A stretch of DNA of 64,000 bases, taken from assembly GCA_024516035.1 (NCBI GenBank), contig CM044958.1:7646771-7710770 (forward strand), written 5' to 3'. The notes beneath the pieces were generated by a model. It worked only from the letters and a program-made list of their open reading frames with translations, did no database searches and was not told where the DNA came from. Both the position numbers and the translations under genes were made by a program. Source of the DNA: Bactericera cockerelli. Lineage: Eukaryota; Arthropoda; Insecta; Hemiptera; Triozidae. Each line of letters begins with the position of its first letter. Position 1 is the first letter of the stretch. Of this stretch, positions 30,300-41,333 are shown in pieces.

Positions 30300-31168
30300 G
30301 CTCCCTGTCCTGACTACTTGCTCGTAAGAGTCGCTAGACTACTTGCTTGTAAGAGTACAACTTCTCACTTTTCTGTTATACTGATTAAAATAGAGAGCTT
30401 AGTTGATGGCATGGATAATCAGAACTATTACCTGCTGATGAGAGCAAATAAGCTCGAAACAGCTGTCCCGGTATGTTCTGACATTCATGTACAATTGTAC
30501 ATTACAACTTCTCACTTTTCTGTTTATACTGATACTGAAGAGTAGCTAGACTACTTGCTTGTAAGAGTAGCTAGACCACTTTATCGTAAGAGTTGCTAGA
30601 CTACTTGCTCATAAGAGTCACTAGACTACTTGCACGTAAGAGTTGCTAGACTACTTGCTCGTAAGAGTTGCTAGACTACTTGCTCGTAAGAGATGCTAGA
30701 CTACTTGCTCGTAAGAGTTGCTAGACTACTTGCTCGTAAGAGTTGCTAGACTACTTGCTCGTAAGAGATGCTAGACTACTTGCTCGTAAGAGTTGTTAGA
30801 CTACTTGCTCGTAAGAGATGCTAGACTACTTGCTCGTAAGAGTTGTTAGACTACTTGCTCGTAAGAGTTGCTAGACTACTTGCTCGTAAGAGATGCTAGG
30901 CTACTTGCTCGTAAGAGTCACTAGACTACTTGCTCGTAAGAGATGCTAGACTACTTGCTCGTAAGAGTTGTTAGACTACTTGCTCGTACGAGTTGCTAGA
31001 CTACTTGCTCGTAAGAGATGCTAGACTACTTGCTCGTAAGAGTTGTTAGACTACTTGCTCGTAAGAGTTGCTAGACTACTTGCTCGTAAGAGATGCTAGA
31101 CTACTTGCTAGTAAGAGTTGCTGGACTACTTGCTCGTAAGAGTAGCTAGACTACTTGCTCGTAAGAGT
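30300..31168. repeat. 25-bp minisatellite, about 26 units, interrupted by a ribozyme unit
   Basis: The unit is GCTAGACTACTTGCTCGTAA then GAGTT. Unit variants recur as AGATGC-AGTTGT-AGTTGC, giving a 75-bp higher-order period in the middle. Two units at 30310-30357 are separated from the rest by the hammerhead-bearing insert at 30357-30540. Confidence 0.9.
30410..30489 (+). ncRNA. Hammerhead ribozyme, type I, copy 3 (decayed stem I)
   Basis: CTGATGA at 30435-30441, stem II GAGC/AAATAA/GCTC, GAAA at 30456-30459, stem III ACAG/CTGT, GTC at 30465-30467. The catalytic core is intact, but inner stem I is CCTG against CCGG, with a T-C clash. Unit ends ACAACTTCTCACTTTTCTG at 30357 and 30504 are direct repeats, as in the 5.7-kb array. 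Confidence 0.82.
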
Positions 31169-31849
31169 CGTAAATCTAATAATACTAAATGAAACACACT
31201 GTATGAACATATTGCCTTCAAATCAAAGTTGAACCTCTGTACCCTGAGAGCTGATCCAATGAGGCAATACGCACTACTATTAGATACCGAAATAGTGCGT
31301 AATTGTTTCATTAATTAACATTTCAACAATGAAGTTGTTATAATAAATTGTAAACGCACATACTCGTTACATTATAATATATAGAGATATTATATTTTTA
31401 AAATATTTTATTTATTTATTTGAAATGTTATGAATTATGAACACTGGCAGTTTCTTTCCTCTTTGAACTACTTTTATTATATTAAATTAAATATTAATAC
31501 AATAAAAATATTGTTTAATAATTTACTATACATATTTTTCAACTGCTATAAACCAGTATTCTTTACTGACAGATTCTAAAATTATTCAACTTCTAGAAAT
31601 ATTCCTTACTGAGAGATTTTAGAAGTCAATTCCTTAATGAGAGAGTTACTAGAAGTGAACTTTTAGAAATATTCCTCCTGTTTTAGAGTTTCTAGAAGTG
31701 AACTTTTAAACATATTCCTTACTGAAGAAATATTCCTTACTGAGAGATTCTAGAAATATTCCCTACAAACAGATTCTAGAAGTCAACTTCTCGAGCTCCG
31801 AGAATTTTCATCTTGTTTACTATTTAATTTTATCTTTACTTTCTTTATC
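31169..31849. other. AT-rich stretch with degenerate TTCTAGAA-rich repeats
   Basis: Between about 31560 and 31795, ATTCCTTACTGAGAGATT and TTCTAGAAGT recur irregularly. No gene recognised. Confidence 0.5.
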
Positions 31850-32039
31850 AAAATTACATTATTTCAATTGAATGGCAGACATACGGAGCAACAGCAGACC
31901 GGATAAGGGGGAGGAGACTGGGGGTCAAAGCTCAGAGCACACGGGCCACTGCACTTGGTAAAAATTTATTATTGATGATTCTTCTGATGATAATGCATCT
32001 GACGGTATTAATGATTGATGACGTGGGTGGTAATATACA

Positions 32040-32145
32040 ACACAATACAATACAGTACAGTACAATACGATACAATACAATACAATACTTTGTTTATCCT
32101 GCAAGAATGAGACTAAAAAGTCGCTTTACTCTCACAGTCTTTACT
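32040..32145. repeat. ACAATACAAT microsatellite and dispersed repeat
   Basis: (ATACA)n-like sequence is followed by TGTTTATCCTGCAAGAATGA, shared with 2255-2317. Confidence 0.6.
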
Positions 32146-32186
32146 CAATAGCGCTAAGTATGTACAATAATCCCTCGGAACACGTG

Positions 32187-32290
32187 CGGGTGGCATTCCC
32201 GGACCTACCCAGGCTGGGTGAGGTTAATGTGGGTAGCTGGTACGATTCCCAGCGAATGGAGGATAAACATCTATTGATTGTCAGAGATTG
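32187..32290 (+). mobile_element. 5S-SINE body fragment
   Basis: CCCAGGCTGGGTGAGGTTAA, GGTACGATTCCCAGCGAATG; followed by hairpin-module-like AGATTGCCATAGGCAATAAC. Confidence 0.6.
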
Positions 32291-32480
32291 CCATAGGCAA
32301 TAACCCGGTGTACGGGAATGGCCCTAATTTAAAATGTCAATAACCGCATTTGCTGACGTGGGTAGCAATAGCGATAAGCATGTACATGTTTAAAAAATCT
32401 TTTGAGCTATAGATATACAATGATTAAAAATAAAATCATGTCAGTTATGGTGGTTATATCGATGGCTAAATAATAATAAT

Positions 32481-32552
32481 AACACTCTTTAGTGGCAGGT
32501 AACCACCAAGCAAGGTTAATGGTCGAAGCTTTTTCTACCACCTAACCCTCTT
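32481..32552 (-). mobile_element. SINE A tail fragment
   Basis: CACTCTTTAGTGGCAGGTAA, then CTACCACCTAACCCTC; the hairpin core is mutated (AATGGTCGAAGC). Confidence 0.65.
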
Positions 32553-32895
32553 AGACCGTCCCGTCGGTCTTTCTTACTGATTTGACTATTTATATCTACA
32601 ATATCTACATATGCGCTCAGTATATTCCATGATGAATGAGACTACGACATACATACGAGTACTATACATAGTATAAGAGTATACGTACATTTTATATATG
32701 TACTTTCACCTATATTAACTTACAGACGCTACTGATATGCTATCTATCGGATTCGGTCCATTTGGCCCGGACACAATCGTGTATTAAGAACATTGAGGAA
32801 ACAAGAAATAATAAATACAGGTGTTTATTACCTAGTTAACCTAGTAGGTATAACTGAACAATAAGGAATTAAAAAAAAGAAAATTCAAGTTTAAG

Positions 32896-33060
32896 CTTTC
32901 AAGTCTAGCTGGGGGACTATACACAGGGAGGAGACCAGTATTGAATTTGTTCTGGGGGGCCCTTATCAATTATTAGCCTCCTTGTAAAGACGGTGGTAGA
33001 AGTGCTGAGTCATTCCTCCACTTGCTGGCTACCATCGTTCACGATGACGCCATCATTGAA
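32896..33060 (+). mobile_element. Dispersed repeat family J
   Basis: TAGCTGGGGGACTATA, ATTATTAGCCTCCTTGTAAA, GGTAGAAGTGCTGAGTCATT, ATCGTTCACGATGACGCCA. The ATCGTTCACGAT palindrome is conserved in all copies (39345-39440 reversed, 58733-58975). Confidence 0.7.
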
Positions 33061-33166
33061 ATCATCACCACCATAAGGTTATGATGATGATTTCAAGTTT
33101 AGAATTAGATTTCTATACATTTTAACCTTTTTGGCCCTGACCTACTAGATAAAGTCAATGCATACT

Positions 33167-33310
33167 TAGTTATCATACTTGTGTTAATCACTTTCGTGAT
33201 ATCACAACTACTAAAACTCGCTCTACTAAATCTAGGATGAAACCGGGAATTGAACCACCGACCTCAAGGTTACAAATCCGCCACCTTATCGTTCAAGCTA
33301 CTGAGGTCGG
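33167..33310 (-). mobile_element. tRNA-derived SINE, family D
   Basis: Full-length minus copy: GACCTCAGTAGCTTGAACGA, box B GGTGGTTCAATTCCCGG, TTGTGATATCACGAAAGTGA, TTAACACAAGTATGATAAC. Confidence 0.8.
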
Positions 33311-33440
33311 CTAATTAGCGATCTCCATTCTTCTACATTCTCCCTATAGCCTTCAAAATAAATCAAACACCTAGGTATGTCTATGTATATTCCACAAAAA
33401 ACTTATGTAACACTCCTCAAATACTTCTCATGAGGAAAAA

Positions 33441-33682
33441 GTGAGAGAGAAAATCATTTTTCACGTGTGTCTTCACAATTCTGTGCAGGCCAGCCACTAT
33501 TTTGGGCCCCTTCCAAAATTTCTCCCCACATTAACATCTTCTTTCTCATTTTTTGTGTTTTTCTTTCTTTTCTTTCTGTGGTTTTCTTTTTTTTGTGTAC
33601 ACGCAAAACCCGAAGAATCTCGCCGAATACACAGGCAGCGTTGTTGTTCTGAACACCTACGCGTGAAATTGTGTGTGTAAAA

Positions 33683-33713
<31 letters not shown>

Positions 33714-33850
33714 TAATAAAAAATCGAGCGTTCTAGGCGAGGGTAATAAAACTGATGCGGCCATTATGACGGAGTCACGCGTCTGTTTGGCTCAAAGCAT
33801 CAGAAAGCGACTGTGAAATGCGTGAAATATCAGCGAGATTAGCGGGAAAG
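33441..33850. other. Unassigned sequence with low-complexity open frame
   Basis: A T-rich plus-strand frame here encodes a Phe-rich peptide that I take as low complexity. A (AATA)n run follows at 33680-33720. The unique 33722-33850 stretch has no recognised function. Confidence 0.4.
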
Positions 33851-33904
33851 ATAGAGAGAGAGCCAAATTATAAACACAGGATTTTTTTTCTTCTTCTAAT
33901 TTGG

Positions 33905-34128
33905 GTTTAACGTCGCTTTCAACTGCATGGTCATATAACGATGGGGGGTGTTACCCTCCATTCGCTGGAAAATCACAAACCAGTACCTCAAAATATAACC
34001 TCACGCAGTTTGAGTGGGGCTTGGAGTAGCCAGACAGCATCACGAGGTGTCTTCACCTCGCTAAAGGTTGCTTAATTTCGGTGATCCTACGAGAACCGGT
34101 GCATTCAACGCGCCATCGACGCTGACGC
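33905..34128 (-). mobile_element. 5S rRNA-derived SINE, full length
   Basis: On the minus strand the head reads ATGGCGCGTTGAATGCACCG, then GTTCTCGTAGGATCACCGAA and ATTAAGCAACC. This follows insect 5S rRNA through its internal pol III control region (known 5S: ...TCTCGTCCGATCACCGAAATTAAGCA). The body then changes to CACCTCGTGATGCTG... and ends AAAGCGACGTTAAACCC. This is the SINE3 class. Confidence 0.85.
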
Positions 34129-34173
34129 AGACCCATGGAAAACTAAATCTTGTTTTACGAATAATTGTGCGCC

Positions 34174-34290
34174 TACTTTTAGTGGAATGTATAACCATCA
34201 GGTGAGGTTAATGCTCAAAAGCATTTCCTACCATCTAACCCTCAGAGTCTTGTTATTATTTGATCACATAATCAAATAAATGACAAAAAG
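34174..34290 (-). mobile_element. SINE A 3' half
   Basis: AGTGGAATGTATAACCATCA, hairpin AATGC-TCAAAA-GCATT, CTAACCCTCAGAGTCTTG. Confidence 0.75.
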
Positions 34291-34647
34291 TAAGGTCTCT
34301 CCTTAGAAGTATTCCTTAGAAAGAGCCACAAAAATTGAAAAAAAACTAAAATAAATTTAAAAAAAATTAAAAAAAAATCCAAGAATTGGTCGGATCCGAT
34401 CTACAGATCACGGATCCATACTATTGTCACACATATATCCCGAGGTGTGGAGAACGCCCTACACAAAGATAGCGCGGCAGTGTGTAAGGTAACGGAAACC
34501 TTAGTCAGGCATGGCCAGTGCTAAGGAAAAAGAGAGGATTTTCTCAAGTCCTAGCTAGTACACAATGAAAGTTATCACAAATTTCTAGAATAATTAATGC
34601 ATTTATAAAGATTGTCATTGTAAACAACCTCAAACTATTTCTTGCGC

Positions 34648-34795
34648 TATATTATTTCCAATACAAGTCTAGCGCACTGACTAAATCTATATTTCAGCGC
34701 AGTAACTATATTACATGGGCTAGATTATTTCCAATACAAGTCTAGCGCAGTAACTATATTTGATGCGCTAGATCCAACACAAGTCTAGCACAGTC
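34648..34795. repeat. Degenerate ~68-bp tandem repeat, about 3 units
   Basis: Units carry TTTCCAATACAAGTCTAGCG and CAGTAACTATATT. It contains TAGCGCA/TGCGCTA inverted pairs. Confidence 0.7.
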
Positions 34796-34981
34796 ACCAA
34801 TACACGGGGATGCTAAAAATCAGCAAAATCTATTTGGGACTTTCGGAAGATAAGACGATAAGTAAAAGAGATAACAACTCCCGATACAGAGTTGGTCCTG
34901 CAGAATGCCATTCCAACTGATTCACCATCAAGACTCATCATCAGCAAAATAGATGATAATGTATGATGATGAGAAGTCAAG

Positions 34982-35118
34982 TTATCATATTGTTTGTGGT
35001 AATTTCGTGATATCACAACTACTCTAAACTCGCTCCGGTAAATCTACGTCAAAACCGGGACTTGAACCAACGACCTCCAGGTTACAAGTCCGCCGCCTTA
35101 TCGATCAAGCTACTCAGG
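34982..35118 (-). mobile_element. tRNA-derived SINE, family D
   Basis: Box B GTTGGTTCAAGTCCCGG, TTACCGGAGCGAGTTTAGAG, GTTGTGATATCACGAAATTA. Confidence 0.8.
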
Positions 35119-35204
35119 TATGCTGATAAGAACTTAGCATTATGTATTTGCCATTGAATTATTGTAAAAAGTATATACTCCCAGAATTTTCCATCGTTTT
35201 ACTT

Positions 35205-35245
35205 CCGAAAAATTTCTAATATTAGAAATCGGAAGTATTGTGTTC
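35205..35245. repeat. Terminal palindrome of repeat family H
   Basis: CTTCCGAAAAATTTCTAATA then TTAGAAATCGGAAGTA. The same palindrome is at 57340-57370 and, split by a SINE, at 47320-47655. Confidence 0.65.
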
Positions 35246-35504
35246 GTTTTTGCAAAAAAAAATATTTTTTATAAAATTTATTGTTATAAACTTCAATATT
35301 GTTACTTCTTAGGGTTTGCTGATAGGGAGATCGGGCGGAGGGAAGGTTGACCCCCTCCTTTTACCTTTGCCAGTCTATCTACCTCTATCTATATTCTATT
35401 ATAGTAAAGTGGTGTTTTTCAACCTTATAGTTATATACACCACACCTTTACCTGTGCTCTGTCCACAGCAACAATCTAAAATACCTATGTGTTATATAAT
35501 AATA

Positions 35505-35660
35505 ATATCGACTTATTTATACTGCCCGATTAGGACGTTTAAGTCCCATTATTCCAGCAGTAAACCCAAGACGTGAAACCCAAGCTGGGTTTCAAACCCG
35601 CGACCTCTGGAATCTCTGGATTCACACAGTGCCGCCTTCACCACTGAGATATACCGGGAC
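35505..35660 (-). mobile_element. tRNA-derived SINE, family B, internally deleted
   Basis: Minus copy with the family head (GTCCCGGTATATCTCAGTGG) and tail (CGGGCAGTATAAATAAG), but lacking the ATGACAAGTTATCC...ATAATA segment. Confidence 0.75.
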
Positions 35661-36063
35661 AGACAATATATAGCCCCAAGATCTCCTGGACTGGTCAACT
35701 GGTCGTATACCTACATACCTACCAGCTGAGCGACTATACCTAATGTTTGGGCGTTGTACAATCAAATACTACAGCAGTACGGAATAAACCCATGCCTCTC
35801 AGTTCAGTCGATTATTCCGTTCATTCAATATTCGATAAGCAGGTGTATAGAGAGAAAAATAAATCATACATTAGATGCACAAAAAAAGTTCGTTTTTTCC
35901 AGGTTAAATTCTCAAATCACAATCAATGTCGACAGCGCTCCTTTCAAAAGCTTTCAGTGCTTGGATAATTAATCCATCTCATTTAATCCGACCACTTTTA
36001 AATTTAAACACGACCACATTGGCTGTAAGGCAAATTCCCATGTTAAGGAAAATAACCAATGCC

Positions 36064-36094
<31 letters not shown>

Positions 36095-37586
36095 ATGAAT
36101 CACTTTGCACAGTTTCAAGTTGAAATCAAATTTGATGTTCTTTGACAATGCTCCTTGCATGTATGTAATATTCATGCGTATTGATCGATGTAAAATTTCA
36201 TAGATTTTGCAAGATTTAGAATATTTAATGATAATTTATTTCTCGTGATTTCTGTAAGTTCTTACAAAATAATTATGTACAGTAAAAAAAAAAAAAAAAT
36301 CGACTGCCATATCAAGAGGTTTTATTCCCTGACTGGGCGGATGCGATAGAACACAACCCGTATGATCACCACAATATTTATGACAGAAAAAGAAAAAAAT
36401 GTAAACAAAATTATAAAAAACATAGTTGGGCATTTTCGTGAAAACTGTTCAAATAAAAGGGTGCCAAAATATTGTCGATGTAAAGGTCTCCACTTGAACA
36501 CTTTAAATGGAGCACTGTAACTGAATTTTATTACTGTGGAGTAAAATTAAAAACTAACTATATTTCTTTAAATATATTATCTCTATTTTTATATTATCTC
36601 CAACCCTTATTAACATCATGAATTGCTTATTAGGTTACTACAAGCCACCAGTGAAAGGCTGGTTGTTTATTTTGTTTCTTTGTTAAAAAAAAAAATTGCT
36701 TCTCTCTACCCAAAAATGTATTTAGGTACATGTGTACAAAAATGTATTTGGGTACATAGTGAGTGGATGTATTAAAAAAATGTTTTAAATTTAATTATCA
36801 GAACTTGGTATTGTTTTGGACAGTTGGTAAACGCTGTCAAAAAAATACCAGACGAAAAACGATAATTTTAAATTCAAATGAATACATAAAGAAAGACCGG
36901 GTTTTTTTCGACACCTTTTTTTACACACCTGAGGAAATATTAGATAAATTCAGTCACTGAATCGGCAGGGGTATTAGAAATTAATCACTTGAGAGAACTT
37001 ATTTGAGTATGAGTGTTTCTTAATTTAAGGTAAAACAAATATAAATTAAAATAACTTTAACTGAACAAAAATTTAAAATTAATGAACAACAACAAAAAAT
37101 AGAAAAAAATTAACTTCTTAAAAATATAGTATCACAGACAGATAATTTCGAGAGAAAAAAATTAGCAAATGATTTTCTTTTCTAATATTTTTTTTTTCTT
37201 CTTGAAACTCAGGAACAACAATTGGATGGTAATCAGCACGCGGAACAAATCCAACAATTTATCAATCACTTATTATTTTTTTTTATCCACCACCAACACT
37301 GTCGAGAAATCGACTCGGAATTTAGCGTTCGCCGTCAGCTTATCTTGTCTCTCTGATGTGCGGTGATAGGTGGCGAAATTCCTAGAGACCTAGAGCCCTG
37401 GCCCAATGCACAATTAGGCGAGTATCACTCGAGTGACGGAGCTACGGTGAGCTCAGCTGATTATCACACTGGAGGAGAGATAAGTTCAGAACCGGGGACT
37501 ATGTGGAGAACAGGACGGAGCTCTATCTGAGATTGAACCGAGAGACCTGTGTCGCGATCGCGCCGTTTTCTTATCAAACCCCAGAT
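35661..37586. other. Unassigned AT-rich sequence
   Basis: Contains an A run at 36064-36091 and several low-complexity frames. No recognised repeat, RNA or gene. Confidence 0.4.
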
Positions 37587-38424
37587 CTGGATCCATAAGC
37601 TGGATCCATAGATCCATCCAGTAGCTGGATCCATAGATCCATCCAGTAGCTGGATCCATAAGCTGGATCCATAGATCCATCCAGTAGCTGGATCCATAGA
37701 TCCATCCATAAGGTGGATCCATAGATCCATCCATAAGGTGGATCCATAGATCCATCCATAAGCTGGATCCATAGATCCATCCAGTAGCTGGATCCATAGA
37801 TCCATCCATAAGCTGGATCCATAGATCCATCCAGTAGCTGGATCCATAGATCCATCCATAAGCTGGATCCATAGATCCATCCAGTAGCTGGATCCATAGA
37901 TCCATCCAGTAGCTGGATCCATAGATCCATCCAGTAGCTGGATCCATAGATCCATCCAGTAGCTGGATCCATAGATCCATCTATAAGCTGGATCCATAGA
38001 TCCATCCAGTAGCTGGATCCATAGATCCATCCAGTAGCTGGATCCATAGATCCATCCAGTAGCTGGATCCATAGATCCATTCAGTAGCTGGATCCATAGA
38101 TCCATCCATAAGCTGGATCCATAGATCCATCCATAAGCTGGATCCATAGATCCATCCATAAGCTGGATCCATAGATCCATCCAGTAGCTGGATCCATAGA
38201 TCCATCCAGTAGCTGGATCCATAGATCCATCCATAAGCTGGATCCATAGATCCATCCATAAGCTGGATCCATAGATCCATCCAGTAGCTGGATCCATAGA
38301 TCCATCCAGTAGCTGGATCCATAGATCCATCCAGTAGCTGGATCCATAGATCCATCCAGTAGCTGGATCACTAGATCCATCCATAAGCTGGATCCATAGA
38401 TCCATCCAGTAGCTGGATCCATAA
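37587..38424. repeat. 25-bp minisatellite rich in GGATCC, about 33 units
   Basis: The unit is CTGGATCCATAGATCCATCC followed by AGTAG or ATAAG. Each unit is itself partly palindromic (TGGATCCA). The minus strand is stop-free in all three frames because the unit lacks stops and its length is not a multiple of three. Hence the 313-residue MDLWIQLLDGS frames are not evidence of a gene. Confidence 0.95.
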
Positions 38425-39340
38425 GGCGGGTGGACTCACAACTCGGAGGTCGGTGTGGTTCGAGTCCCACGAATATGAAGAATTCGGGATTGAGTAATTC
38501 TGGCATCACATTTTAAGATTATCACAAATATTTGTGGAAAAAGGGTGTTTAGAATTAACTCTAGAAGACAATCTCACACTAAAATAATCTTGCGCAAATT
38601 TTCGAAAAATTTAAAATAACTTGAACAGAAAAAAGGTTTCACTTGAAAAATAATCTTGATCTTGTTGAAAAAAGTGAACATGGTTTTCATGTGTTTGTGT
38701 GCTATAATTATTAGGTAAATGTCCCAAGTAAATATCAACATCTTGTACCCAAGACAATATTCAAAACTGAGTTATAATTATCTTCGCATCTTCGTTTGAC
38801 GGCAGTTTTAGGACTGTCAGTATAGGAGGTAAGTTCTTTTATAATTCATACCGAGAACTTGGATCTGTGACTGAAGCTTTGTCACAGATATACATATTAT
38901 ACATTTCTATCGAAAATAAAGTCCTTAATCTGTTCCACCTATAAAAAATTAAATAAAAAAACTGTTGAATGTCGAGATATTCCTATCTAATCTCTTTTTG
39001 GGAAATTGGCAGATATAATCAAAACAGGGCTTCTTCACCTCATCCTAGGACACAGTTTTTTGATGATGAATTAGGTGTGACATCAACCAGTGTGATATCA
39101 CGTGGAGTGTGGGTGAATCCTACACAATTAGCAAAAAAAAAAAGAAAAAAACAGTGCAATCCATTTTTAAATAATAATCAAATACGTATTAATACTTGCG
39201 AAATTAGAATGTGATATACGAATTTGCTATATTGTAATTCATATCACACACACCATTTTCACGATTCCTTATCAAGATCGGCAGAAAATCTTCAATATCA
39301 TGGCCAAGTGTTTCTATGGCAACCTTATCTCTTCATCATC
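38425..39340. other. Unassigned sequence
   Basis: A tRNA-like scrap follows the minisatellite (GGTGTGGTTCGAGTCCCACG near 38450). Otherwise no family is recognised. Confidence 0.45.
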
Positions 39341-39344
39341 ATCA

Positions 39345-39660
39345 CATAACAGGGTGGCGTCATCGTGAACGATGTTAGCCAGACAGATGAGGAATGAATC
39401 AGCACTTCTACCACTGTCTGATGTACAAGGAGGCTAATAATTGTTTTTCAGTTGATGATGAAAAAAGTCTGGCTGGGGGACTATAAACAGGGAGTAGACT
39501 AGCATTGGCTTGGTTCTGGGGGCCAATCAATCAATCAATCAAATAAATTATCACAATAAAATATTTGATTGATTGGCCCCCAGAACCAAGCCAATGCTAG
39601 TCTACTCACTGTTTATAGTCCCCCAGCCAGACTTTCTTCATCATCAACTGAAAAACAAGC
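39345..39660. mobile_element. Family J palindrome
   Basis: 39345-39440 is the reversed J tail. Then arms 39440-39537 and 39566-39660, each about 95 bp and almost perfect, face each other: TCTGGCTGGGGGACTATAAA on the left, TTTATAGTCCCCCAGCCAGA on the right. An AATC-repeat loop sits between them. Confidence 0.85.
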
Positions 39661-39823
39661 CGCGTCGAAAAATCAGAGCGATAATATACTGTAGGTAGGT
39701 ATTTTATTAATAATTTTATTAATATAAATAAAAAAATACCGTAGGTATATTATTAATAATTAATTAATTATTTTATTAATGTTAATAAAGAAATATACTC
39801 TAGGTATATTATTAATAGATATA

Positions 39824-40719
39824 CAGGGTCTTCATAAAGTCTCACCCAGGCCTAGGTTTCTCGAAAACGACTCAGAATATCAAAAAACGCAAAAACCGGT
39901 ATTCCTTTATATTTAGGGGGATTGATTTTCAGCCAATTTTTTTTTGCCTACACGGCCCCAGTCAGGCTGGGCATGGACCAACTTTAAAATCTTAAATAGA
40001 ATGGTATGTCTTGTGGCATATTGTTTTAAAGGTCTTATTGAGAGAAGTTCATTACAATAAATTTCAGTGTGCTACGACTTACCGTTCTTGAGATACAGGG
40101 TCGGACGTCCTGCGTAATATCCATATATTTTGACCTATAACTCGTTAACCGTAAATTATGGAGAAAGTTTTTCTTGTTAATAATAACTCCTTATGATGAG
40201 ACTTTTCGAACAAGTTATAACTCGACATACTCTGTTGATGTTAGTTTCTGGTCGGTTTCGTCAGCCAGCCGGACGAACAGTCGAAAAAAATTTAACGAAA
40301 AAACAAATCAAATTTCAACTTGTTCGAAAGTTCTTGCTATAAGGAGTTATTATTATCAAGAAAAATGTTCTCCATAATTTACGGTTAACGAGTTATAGGT
40401 CAAAATATAGGGATATTACGCAGGACGTCCGACCCTGTATCTCGAGAACGGTAAGTCGTAGCACACTGAAATTAATTGTAATGAACTTCTCTCAATAAGA
40501 CATTTAAAACAATATGCCACTAGACATACCATTCTATTTAAGATTTTAAAGTTGGTCCATGCCCAATTGCCCAGCCTGACTGGGGCCGTGTAGGCAAAAA
40601 TTTTTTGGCTGAAAATCAATCCCCTTAAATATAAAGGAATACGGGTTTTTGCGTTTTTTGATAATCTGAGTCGTTTTCGAGAAACCTAGGCCTGGGTGAG
40701 ACTTTATATGAAGACCCTG
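39824..40719. mobile_element. Fold-back element with ~395-bp arms, TA target duplication
   Basis: It begins CAGGGTCTTCATAAAGTCTC, ends in the reverse complement, and is flanked by TA on both sides (39822-39823, 40720-40721). The arms include ATAACTCGTTAACCGTAAAT. It has no transposase. TA duplication and CAGGG ends suggest a Tc1/mariner-mobilised element. Confidence 0.85.
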
Positions 40720-41142
40720 TATAAATAAAAATATACTGTAGGTATATAATTAATAATTTTTTAGGTAATAATTCATTCAATAATAGTTATAAAAAAAAGA
40801 GAAGGCTGACAATGTGTACCATTTAATATCCAACAGGTAATGATAACATCAGTAAACATAATAATTTGAATAATATTAGCAATAATAATCAAACATTTCT
40901 ACTGGGGGTTTATTTTTAAATCGGACGAAGGCCGCATGGGTGTTTCCTCTCTCTCTCTAAATGACGACATATCAAAAATTGCTGCACATCACAATTCTTT
41001 CTCGAGAAATTTCTCATGTAAAAGTGTTAGAGGCCATCTTAGAAGCCAAATAACAATGGCTTAGGATGGGTCCTCTGTATACAAAAAAAAACATGAAAAA
41101 TAAAACAAATGATTTATTAATGTTAGTGATATGTGTTAGTGT

Positions 41143-41255
41143 TATCATATTTGTGTTAATTATTTTCGTGATAGCACACCTACTCAAGCTCGCTTTACTC
41201 AATCTACGCTGAAACCGGGACTTGATCCACCGACCTCCAGGTTACATGTCCTCCG
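41143..41255 (-). mobile_element. tRNA-derived SINE, family D, 5'-truncated
   Basis: GTGGATCAAGTCCCGGTTTC, GATTGAGTAAAGCGAGCTTG; the GACCTCAGTAGC head is lost. Confidence 0.75.
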
Positions 41256-41333
41256 TTTTATTTTCACAAAAAATCTAAATAAATACCTAGCTCAACATGA
41301 ATATTAAATACCTAATCTCGGGCATCCTAATTG

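Noticed and set aside
31985..32020. CTGATGATAATGCATCTGACGG as a hammerhead core
   Set aside because: No stem II, no GAAA and no stem I pairing.
37464..38405. 313-residue minus-strand frame of MDLWIQLLDGSMDPATG repeats
   Set aside because: It is the translation of a 25-bp minisatellite that is stop-free in every minus frame. No start context, homology or splice structure.
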